Of a DNA stretch of 64,000 nt, positions 58,060 to 64,000 are shown one piece after another. The stretch is from contig NZ_SGWW01000002.1 in the NCBI RefSeq assembly GCF_004216575.1, positions 248,001-312,000 on the forward strand. The letters are read 5' to 3'. Source of the stretch: Microcella putealis (GTDB lineage: Bacteria; Actinomycetota; Actinomycetes; Actinomycetales; Microbacteriaceae). The position numbers were made by a program, and so were the translations under genes. The notes under the pieces are model-generated. The model was not told the DNA's origin and did no database searches. It saw only the letters and a program-made list of their open reading frames with translations. Each line of letters opens with the position of its first letter. Positions within the stretch are counted from its first letter, which is position 1.

Positions 58060-58715
58060 GCGGGGGCGGTGAGGGGGATATGGGCGCGGAGGTAGTCGCC
58101 GCACAGTTGACGGGTGGTCTCGATGAACCGGGCGTCGCCCTGCGGGTCGAGTTGGAACGCGCGGGTCAGCAGGCCCGAGGCGATCTCGACGGCGACCTCC
58201 ATGTGGAAGACGAGTTCCGCATCCGGTTCGAAGCTGTAGGTCGCGCCGGTCTGCTCCGCGAACTTGCGGGCGAGAATCGCGTTGTTGCTGAGTTCGGGGT
58301 TCATGAATCGCTGGTCGATGACGTCGCCAAAGCGCAGTGCGCGGAAGCCCGGCTCATGTCGGGTCATGTCCACGAAGGCGTCGAGGGTCGAGTCGAACGA
58401 CGACCAGGGCTCAGGGCCTGACGCCGCGACACCATCGGCGACCCGATCGAGGTAGCGCTCCATATTGCGAACGGCGAGGGCGCGCAGAAGCGACTGAATG
58501 TTCGGGAAGTAGCGGTACACGACGCCGACGGACGACTCCGATCGCTTCGCGACCGCGCTGGTCGTCACGCCGTCGATGCCGCCTTCGTCAATGAGCGTGG
58601 CGGCCGCGTCGAGCAGGAGTTCGATGCGCTCGGCGCTGCGCTGCTGGACAGGTTCGGTGCGCATGACGACCCGGTCGGTCGCGAGCGCGGGCTCGTCGAT
58701 GGTGTCGTGGACCAA
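58056..58715 (-). CDS. TetR/AcrR-family transcriptional regulator
   Basis: A 219-residue TetR-type repressor. The DNA-binding domain is AERIELLLDAAATLIDEGGIDGVTTSAVAKRSESSVGVVYRYFPNIQSLLRAL (about 29-81), followed by a helical ligand domain. The ATG at 58715 is used. It overlaps the map gene by four bases, so a regulator and methionine aminopeptidase share one transcript, which is unusual. The gap to the divergent rplS (220 bases) contains no clear palindrome. The target is unknown; it may act on itself and map. Confidence 0.9.
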   Translation of the reverse strand: MVHDTIDEPALATDRVVMRTEPVQQRSAERIELLLDAAATLIDEGGIDGVTTSAVAKRSESSVGVVYRYFPNIQSLLRALAVRNMERYLDRVADGVAASGPEPWSSFDSTLDAFVDMTRHEPGFRALRFGDVIDQRFMNPELSNNAILARKFAEQTGATYSFEPDAELVFHMEVAVEIASGLLTRAFQLDPQGDARFIETTRQLCGDYLRAHIPLTAPA

Positions 58716-58935
58716 TTGCGGCCCTCCCCCCGGAGGTGTGATTCGTGAAACGGATGCGCGATACAGCCTGGCAGGTCACCCTCGCCGATTGGCTGGAATC
58801 GGCTCAGTATGGCATCATTTCCCCTTGTGCTCCGGCTGAGTCCTGCCTCAGGGGGACCAGCATCTACCGGAAACGGCACACCCCTCGAATCCGAAACCCG
58901 CGACCGACCTGTGGCGGCGCAGAGAGCGAACTGAC

Positions 58936-59283
58936 ATGCACATCCTCGACCACGTCGACGCAGCCTCGCTGCGGTCCGACATCCCCGACTTCCGTCCCGG
59001 CGACACCGTCAAGGTGCACGTGAACATCGTCGAGGGCAACCGCTCCCGAATCCAGGTTTTCCAGGGCGTCGTCATCGGCCGCTCGAACGAGGGAATCCGC
59101 GAGACCTTCACGGTTCGCAAGGTCAGCTTCCAGGTGGGCGTCGAGCGCACCTTCCCGGTGCACTCCCCGGTGATCGACCACATCGAGGTCGTCACCCGCG
59201 GTGACGTGCGCCGCGCGAAGCTGTACTACCTCCGCGGTCTGCGCGGCAAGAAGGCCAAGATCAAGGAGAAGCGCGACAGCTAA
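58936..59283 (+). CDS. rplS: 50S ribosomal protein bL19
   Basis: A 115-residue ribosomal protein. [19 protein letters not shown] leads into the conserved [26 protein letters not shown] (positions about 19-44), then [18 protein letters not shown] and the basic end [17 protein letters not shown]. It sits at the subunit interface. The ATG at 58936 has a weak AGAGAG site. The 220-base leader upstream contains a short hairpin (CTGAG/CTCAG) that may matter for control. A strong hairpin follows the stop. Confidence 0.97.
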   Translation: MHILDHVDAASLRSDIPDFRPGDTVKVHVNIVEGNRSRIQVFQGVVIGRSNEGIRETFTVRKVSFQVGVERTFPVHSPVIDHIEVVTRGDVRRAKLYYLRGLRGKKAKIKEKRDS

Positions 59284-59303
59284 TCGCGCTGACGATCTCC
59301 GTC

Positions 59304-59341
59304 ACGAAGGCCCCGTTCGATCCGTCGAACGGGGCCTTCGT
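59304..59341 (+). terminator. Terminator hairpin after rplS
   Basis: A 17-base perfect stem, ACGAAGGCCCCGTTCGA (59304-59320) with its complement at 59325-59341, encloses the loop TCCG. It starts 20 bases after the rplS stop. Only CGTCG follows, not a T-run, but the stem stability makes it a likely terminator or a transcript boundary before lepB. Confidence 0.8.
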
Positions 59342-59422
59342 CGTCGCCGGATGACTCGGTGCTCCCGGCGAGTGGCCACCCGGCCGGGGCCTAGACTTGA
59401 CCGGCACGACACCTGGGGAGAC

Positions 59423-60190
59423 ATGACCGACGAGACCGCGCCGCCCACCTCGGCCGCCGACGAGACGCCGAGCGCGCACGGCACCGACGCAGAGCGTCCG
59501 TCCCCCCGAAACCACGTTCTCGGCTTCCTCCGCGATGTCGTCGTGATTGTGGCCGCCGCTCTTGTCATCTCGTTCCTGATCAAGACGTTTCTCATCCGCT
59601 CCTTCTTCATCCCGTCCGTCTCCATGGAGCCGACGCTGGAGGTCGATGACCGCATCATCGTCAATCAGCTCGCCCCCGATCTCGTCGCGGTCGAGCGCGG
59701 CGATGTCGTGGTCTTTCGTGATCCGGGCCGGTGGCTGACGACGCCTCCCGAGCAGCCGCGCACCCCCATCGAGGCGGCAGGCGACTGGCTACTGTCGCTC
59801 GTCGGCTTGAGCGCGTCCGACAGTGACGAGCACCTGGTGAAGCGCGTCATCGGTATCGGCGGCGATCGCGTGGTGTGCTGCAACGATCTCGGCCAACTGG
59901 TGATCAACGGGGTGCCGATCGACGAGCCATACGTGAAGGTGCGCGACGGGGCGCCCGACGTCAGCGGCATCGACTTCCAGGTCACGGTCCCTGAGGGCTC
60001 CCTCTGGGTCATGGGTGACAACCGTTACGAGTCGAGCGATTCGCGGTACAACCGCACCGGATCGACCGAGGGCTTCGTGCCGCTCGACGACGTCGTCGGT
60101 CGCGCCATCGTCGTCAGCTGGCCCCTCGAGCGCTGGGCCTGGCTCGACAACTACCCGCTCACCTTCGACGGCGTCGACCCGGCCGAGTAG
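59423..60190 (+). CDS. lepB: Type I signal peptidase
   Basis: A 255-residue membrane-anchored serine protease that removes signal peptides. An N-terminal 36-residue cytoplasmic tail rich in Thr, Ala and Glu precedes one transmembrane segment (about 38-58). The catalytic Ser67 lies in SVSMEPTL and Lys140 in HLVKRVIGIGGD; later motifs are MGDNRYESSDSR and GRAIVVSWP. The ATG at 59423 has GGGGAG five bases upstream. It is four bases upstream of rnhB. The lepB-rnhB pairing after rplS is typical of actinobacteria. Confidence 0.95.
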   Translation: MTDETAPPTSAADETPSAHGTDAERPSPRNHVLGFLRDVVVIVAAALVISFLIKTFLIRSFFIPSVSMEPTLEVDDRIIVNQLAPDLVAVERGDVVVFRDPGRWLTTPPEQPRTPIEAAGDWLLSLVGLSASDSDEHLVKRVIGIGGDRVVCCNDLGQLVINGVPIDEPYVKVRDGAPDVSGIDFQVTVPEGSLWVMGDNRYESSDSRYNRTGSTEGFVPLDDVVGRAIVVSWPLERWAWLDNYPLTFDGVDPAE

Positions 60191-60194
60191 CGCC

Positions 60195-60875
60195 ATGCCC
60201 GTCGACGCGACGCTGGAGGTCGAACGCGCCCTCTTCGCGGCAGGAGCTCCGGTCGTCATCGGCGTCGACGAGGTGGGGCGCGGGGCGCTGGCAGGAGTCG
60301 TGGCCGTCGGAGCGTGCGCGATCCTGCCGACGTGCGCCGAGCATCCGGTGGGGCTGCGCGATTCGAAGCTGCTCGCGCCCGCACGCCGCGCGGCACTTGT
60401 TCCCCTCGCGCACGGCTGGGCGCAGGCTATCGCGGTGGGGGAGGCGGAACCGAGTGAGGTCGATGAGCTCGGCATCATCGCCGCACTCGGTCTGGCCGGG
60501 CGCCGCGCCCTGATCGCGCTCCACGGCGCCGGGGTCGACGTCGGCCGGGCCGAGGTCCTTGTGGACGGCGTGCACGACTGGTTGACGCCCGCGCTCGTCA
60601 CGGCCCCGCGCATTCGCACGCGGGCGAAGGCCGACCGCGACTGCGCGTCGGTCGCCGCCGCCTCGGTCATCGCGAAAGAGCACCGGGATGCCCTCATGCG
60701 GGATGAACACGCGCGGTTCCCTGTCTACGGCTGGGACGGCAACAAGGGCTACGGCTCGCCCGCGCACCTCGCCGCCATCGCCGAGCACGGGGCAACCGAA
60801 CGTCACCGGCGCACGTGGCTGCGTGCACCGGAGGCGGCGGGGGATGCGCGGGGCGCGTCGGGCGCGGAGGTCTAG
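60195..60875 (+). CDS. rnhB: Ribonuclease HII
   Basis: A 226-residue RNase that removes ribonucleotides from DNA and RNA of RNA-DNA hybrids. The catalytic DEVGRG motif (residues 24-29) carries the first acidic residues, RDSKLL and the later DRDCASVAAASVIAKEHRD follow, and YGWDGNKGYGSPAH is the C-terminal signature. It starts at ATG 60195. The C-terminal 15 residues are Ala/Gly-rich and variable. It is followed 10 bases later by the DUF2469 gene. Confidence 0.96.
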   Translation: MPVDATLEVERALFAAGAPVVIGVDEVGRGALAGVVAVGACAILPTCAEHPVGLRDSKLLAPARRAALVPLAHGWAQAIAVGEAEPSEVDELGIIAALGLAGRRALIALHGAGVDVGRAEVLVDGVHDWLTPALVTAPRIRTRAKADRDCASVAAASVIAKEHRDALMRDEHARFPVYGWDGNKGYGSPAHLAAIAEHGATERHRRTWLRAPEAAGDARGASGAEV

Positions 60876-60885
60876 ACTGACCGCA

Positions 60886-61209
60886 ATGGACGACGAGGAT
60901 TTCGAGGACTACGACCGCGAGGTCGAGCTCGCCCTGTACCGCGAGTATCGCGACGTGGCGTCGCAGTTCCAGTATGTGGTCGAGACCGAGCGCCGCTTTT
61001 ACCTCGCAAACGAGGTCGAGCAGATCGTGCGCGAGGTGGGCGGCGACTTCTACTTCGAACTGACGCTGACCGACGTGTGGGTGTGGGACGTGTATCGATC
61101 CGACCGTTTCGTGAAGAGCGTCAAGGTGCTGACATTTAAAGACGTCAACGTCGAAGAGCTCGGCAAGAAAGACCTCAAGTTGCCGAAAGAACTCGCTCTC
61201 GACGAGTAG
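60886..61209 (+). CDS. DUF2469 family protein
   Basis: A 107-residue acidic protein of the actinobacterial DUF2469 family. It starts MDDEDFEDYDREVELALYREYRD and contains the family-typical QYVVETERRFYLANEV and FYFELTLTDVWVWDVYRSDRFVKSV. The function is not known; the gene is found between rnhB and yraN in most actinobacteria. The ATG at 60886 is used. There is no membrane segment or metal motif. Confidence 0.95.
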   Translation: MDDEDFEDYDREVELALYREYRDVASQFQYVVETERRFYLANEVEQIVREVGGDFYFELTLTDVWVWDVYRSDRFVKSVKVLTFKDVNVEELGKKDLKLPKELALDE

Positions 61210-61315
61210 GGCGGCTCCTCCCCAGTCGGTCTGAGCGTTCGCCTGACCGCGGTCACGCAGGATGCGGGTGCCGAGGCCTCGACGCCGCACCATGCTGGCG
61301 CGCCAGGAGGCTTCC

Positions 61316-61666
61316 ATGGCACGCAAAGACATCGTCGGCAGAACCGGCGAACAGATCGCCGTCGACCATCTCGCGTCGGCCGGCTATCGCATCATCGACC
61401 GCAACTGGCGGTGTTCGATCGGCGAGCTCGACGTCATCGTCGAGCGTGACGGCACGACCGTGTTCGTTGAGGTGAAGACCCGATCGGGGCGCGGATACGG
61501 CCATCCCCTCGAGGCGATCACGGCGGCAAAGTTGGCCAGGCTGCGCCGTCTCGCCGCCGCCTGGTGTCGCGAGAACGGCCCCGTCGGCCGCATTCGTCTC
61601 GATGCCATCGCGGTCATTACGGCGCCGGGTCAGACACTGGTCGAGCACGTCGAGCAGGTGGCCTAA
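61316..61666 (+). CDS. YraN family (UPF0102) endonuclease-like protein
   Basis: A 116-residue protein with the restriction-endonuclease-like fold of the YraN family. The core ELDVIVERDGTTVFVEVKTR contains the acidic and Lys residues of a PD-(D/E)XK site (Glu, Asp, Glu-x-Lys). GRTGEQIAVDHL at the start is also diagnostic. The ATG at 61316 has AGGAGG five bases upstream. It overlaps comM by one base. A role in DNA uptake or repair is suggested by its constant neighbours comM and dprA; the activity has not been firmly established. Confidence 0.93.
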   Translation: MARKDIVGRTGEQIAVDHLASAGYRIIDRNWRCSIGELDVIVERDGTTVFVEVKTRSGRGYGHPLEAITAAKLARLRRLAAAWCRENGPVGRIRLDAIAVITAPGQTLVEHVEQVA

Positions 61667-63207
61667 TGCCGGTCGTCAGCACGCGCGCCATCGCGCTGAA
61701 CGGTGTCGACGGTGCGCTCGTGCACATTGAGGCCGATCTCTCGTCGGGGCTACCCGGCTTTTCGATCATCGGGCTTCCGGATGCGGCGCTTGGCGAGGCG
61801 AAAGACCGTGTGCGATCCGCCGCGCTCAATTCGGGCGTCGAGCTACCCGCTCGTCGCGTCACGGTGAACCTGTCGCCCGCCGCCGTGCCGAAACACGGCT
61901 CGGGCTTCGATCTCGGCATCGCCGTTGCCGCGCTCGCGAGCGGAGGAACCGTCCCCGCGCACTCGGTAGGCGACACCGTGCACCTGGGTGAACTCGGTCT
62001 CGATGGGCGGCTGCGGCCCGTGCACGGCGTCTTGCCCGCGGTGCTCGCGGCCAAGCGCAGCGGGGCGCGCCGCGTCATCGTGCCAACCGGCAACGTCGAT
62101 GAAGCCTCGCTGGTGAGTGGTATCGACGTCGTGGGGCTTCCGTCGCTGCGCGAGGTGTTGATTCGGCACGGTGCCGAGCTCGACGCCGAGCCGTGTGAGC
62201 CGGTGATGCGCCCCGGCTCGGGCGGCGGAGCAGCCGCGGGTGATGCGACGTCGTCGGCAGACCTCGCCGACGTCGTCGGCCACCCCGACGCCATTGACGC
62301 CCTCGTCACGGCCGCAGCGGGCGGGCACCACGTGATGATGCTGGGCCCCCCTGGTGCGGGGAAAACGATGCTCGCCTCCCGCCTTCCCGCGATCCTTCCC
62401 GACCTCGACGCCGAAGCCGCAATCGAGGTGTCGTCTGTTCGGTCACTGTGCGGGGAGCCCGTCGATGCGCTCATCACGAGGCCACCGTTCGAGGCGCCGC
62501 ACCACAGCGCCACGATGGCCTCATTGGTGGGCGGGGGCAGCGGCTTGGTACGCCCGGGCGCGATCTCCCGGGCCGCCCACGGGGTGCTCTTCCTCGACGA
62601 AGCGCCCGAGTTCTCGGCGACCGTTCTCGACGCCCTCCGTCAGCCGCTCGAGACCGGCTGGATCACGATTCACCGCGCGCGAACCGTGGCGCGGTTTCCC
62701 GCCCAGTGCCAGCTCGTGTTGGCAGCGAACCCGTGTCCGTGCGGCAACGCCGGCACGATCGATGGCGACTGCACCTGCACGCCGATCATGCGTCGGCGCT
62801 ACCTGGGCCGGCTCTCCGGACCACTGCTCGACCGCATCGACGTTCACCTCGGTGTGCGCCGGGTGTCGACGGCCCACCTCATCGGGTCGAGCCGCGGTGA
62901 ACGCACGACGGCCGACGCTCGCGCCGCCGTGGTGGCGGCTCGCGACGTGGCCGCCGAGCGCTGGGCGGCGCACGGCCACCGCCTCAATGCGCAGGTCCCG
63001 GGCGCCGTGCTGCGCGCAGCGCCGTGGCGATTGCCCGCCACAGCGAGGGCGCCCCTGGATCGCGCCCTCGAGCGCGGTGCCCTGACCATGCGCGGGTACG
63101 ACCGGGTGCTCCGGCTCGCGTGGACAGTCGCCGATCTGGCAGGAGCGGCAACCCCGAGCCTCGAGCACGTCGGTGCGGCGCTCTATCTGCGGAAGGGAGT
63201 GCAGTGA
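61666..63207 (+). CDS. comM: ComM/YifB family AAA+ helicase-like protein
   Basis: A 513-residue AAA+ protein of the Mg-chelatase-like ComM family. The N-terminal Lon-like domain has SSGLPGFSIIGLPDAALGEAKDRV. The AAA+ core has Walker A LGPPGAGKTMLASRLP, HHSATMASLVGGG, Walker B GVLFLDEAPEF and the zinc-like ANPCPCGNA. In naturally competent bacteria ComM drives branch migration during recombination. The ATG at 61666 overlaps the yraN stop by one base, and its stop overlaps dprA by one base, so the three genes are coupled. Confidence 0.95.
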   Translation: MPVVSTRAIALNGVDGALVHIEADLSSGLPGFSIIGLPDAALGEAKDRVRSAALNSGVELPARRVTVNLSPAAVPKHGSGFDLGIAVAALASGGTVPAHSVGDTVHLGELGLDGRLRPVHGVLPAVLAAKRSGARRVIVPTGNVDEASLVSGIDVVGLPSLREVLIRHGAELDAEPCEPVMRPGSGGGAAAGDATSSADLADVVGHPDAIDALVTAAAGGHHVMMLGPPGAGKTMLASRLPAILPDLDAEAAIEVSSVRSLCGEPVDALITRPPFEAPHHSATMASLVGGGSGLVRPGAISRAAHGVLFLDEAPEFSATVLDALRQPLETGWITIHRARTVARFPAQCQLVLAANPCPCGNAGTIDGDCTCTPIMRRRYLGRLSGPLLDRIDVHLGVRRVSTAHLIGSSRGERTTADARAAVVAARDVAAERWAAHGHRLNAQVPGAVLRAAPWRLPATARAPLDRALERGALTMRGYDRVLRLAWTVADLAGAATPSLEHVGAALYLRKGVQ

Positions 63208-64000
63208 TGTCGTCCACCCTCTGGCGCATCCCCGCCTCCCGCCTCGACGCGACGCTCGACAGGGTGGGGCGCCCTGTGCAGAGCACTGATGAACGCGACG
63301 ATCTCATCGCTCGGGCCTTCTGGCACGTGATTGCAGAACCCGGTGATGCCGCCGTCGGCTACCTCGCCGATACCGGCTCGCTCGTTGCCGCCGCGCAGGC
63401 GCTCATTGACGGATGCACCCCGGCGACGCTCGTCGCGTTATCGGCCGGTGAGCTCAGCGCTGAGGCGGCGACGAACGCTGTTCGCCGGTGGACCCCGCGC
63501 CTGAAATCAGAGGACGTAGTGCGAGCACTCGAGATCGCGGGCACCGTCGGCGCTCAGCTCTTGGCGCCCGACGACGACGGTTGGCCCGATGGGCTCGACC
63601 GCCTGGGGCCGCACCGGCCCCACCTGCTGTGGGTTCGCGGACGCACCGAGCTCGCGCCGCGACCCAGCGTGGCGCTGGTCGGAGCTCGGGCGGCCACCGG
63701 GTACGGCGAGCATGTCGCTATGGAATTCGCTGCGGGCCTCGCATCCCGCGACATGGTCGTGGTCTCGGGCGGGGCATACGGCATCGATGGCGCCGCTCAT
63801 CGCGCGAGCCTCGCCGCGCAGGGAGACACCATCGCCGTGCTCGCGGGAGGCGCCGACCGCCTGTATCCGAGCGGCCACGACGCACTGCTGACGCGCGTGA
63901 TCGATCAGGGCGCGGTACTGAGCGAAACGCCGTGCGGTACCGCTCCGACGCGATGGCGTTTTCTGCAGCGCAACAGGCTCATCGCCGCCATGAGTGACGC
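63207..64000 (+). CDS. dprA: DNA processing protein DprA, 3' end outside the window
   Basis: The 264 complete codons seen encode most of a DprA/Smf protein. After an N-terminal SAM-like part, the Rossmann-like core has VALVGARAATGYGEHVA, VVVSGGAYGIDGAAHRASL and AVLAGGADRLYPSGH, followed by the FLQRNRLIAAMSD motif. The reading frame runs to the window end without a stop. The ATG at 63207 overlaps the comM stop by one base. DprA loads RecA on incoming single-stranded DNA. Together with comM and yraN this is the usual actinobacterial cluster; no other competence genes are in the window. Confidence 0.95.
   Translation, partial: MSSTLWRIPASRLDATLDRVGRPVQSTDERDDLIARAFWHVIAEPGDAAVGYLADTGSLVAAAQALIDGCTPATLVALSAGELSAEAATNAVRRWTPRLKSEDVVRALEIAGTVGAQLLAPDDDGWPDGLDRLGPHRPHLLWVRGRTELAPRPSVALVGARAATGYGEHVAMEFAAGLASRDMVVVSGGAYGIDGAAHRASLAAQGDTIAVLAGGADRLYPSGHDALLTRVIDQGAVLSETPCGTAPTRWRFLQRNRLIAAMSD

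Overview
The window is high-GC (roughly 65-70 % by eye) chromosomal DNA of an actinobacterium. The order rpsP-khpA-rimM-trmD ... rplS-lepB-rnhB-DUF2469-yraN-comM-dprA, the block nudC-uvrD2-(E1-like)-(zincin-like)-(PDZ/Lon-like)-UPF0182, the frequent GTG starts and the 4-base start/stop overlaps all fit this phylum. The gene set suggests the family Microbacteriaceae, but that is an inference. I see no rRNA, CRISPR array, transposase or phage genes. No intergenic stretch exceeds about 300 bases; the longest, 47678-47974, holds a PHO-box-like direct repeat.

Region 1 (0.5-15.8 kb) is a catabolic island. A five-gene minus-strand operon encodes an HpaE-like aldehyde dehydrogenase, an HpaD-like extradiol dioxygenase, an FAH-family enzyme, a 3Fe-4S ferredoxin and a ferredoxin reductase. 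Next to it are a MarR regulator and a divergent cytochrome P450. After an unrelated-looking stretch (an oxidoreductase and a low-GC patch with two orphan genes) come a class I amidotransferase, a glutamine-synthetase-like gamma-glutamyl-amine ligase, an acetoacetate-decarboxylase-like protein, an APC permease, an orphan sigma-region-4-like protein and a C26 gamma-glutamyl hydrolase. Five copies of one 18-base inverted repeat (TCRTT-N6-CNAACRA) precede the promoter-proximal genes, so the scattered blocks look like one regulon. Inferred logic: an amine is imported, gamma-glutamylated, oxidised by the P450 system, deglutamylated and passed to a homoprotocatechuate-type meta-cleavage route.

Region 2 (15.7-26.6 kb) is the conserved actinobacterial nudC/uvrD2 block with a kinase-fold protein that lacks its catalytic residues, an E1/ocin-ThiF-like protein, a zincin-like protein, a Lon-like PDZ protease and a UPF0182 membrane protein. 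An initiator tRNA-Met with a strong terminator follows at 26.7 kb.

Region 3 (26.9-33.1 kb) is a six-gene minus-strand operon: CDP-alcohol phosphotransferase, UPF0104-type membrane protein, a NitT/TauT/THI5-like ABC importer (binding protein, ATPase, fused permease) and a GT4 glycosyltransferase, with a 17-base palindrome just upstream. Region 4 (33.3-37.4 kb) holds a ribokinase-family kinase, a DoxX-like protein, a nitrilase/omega-amidase-like hydrolase, a class I aminotransferase and a TetR regulator.

Region 5 (37.6-47.7 kb) is envelope biology: an HtrA-type protease, a GT2, a two-domain and a one-domain CDP-glycerol glycerophosphotransferase-like protein, a TagGH-type polymer exporter and a sugar/alcohol-phosphate nucleotidyltransferase, together a teichoic-acid-like locus. 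Region 6 (48.0-64.0 kb) is housekeeping: an ABC exporter, DUF3039, ftsY, ffh, an amidase, rpsP-khpA-rimM-trmD, map with a TetR gene, rplS, lepB, rnhB, DUF2469, yraN, comM and a dprA cut by the window end.
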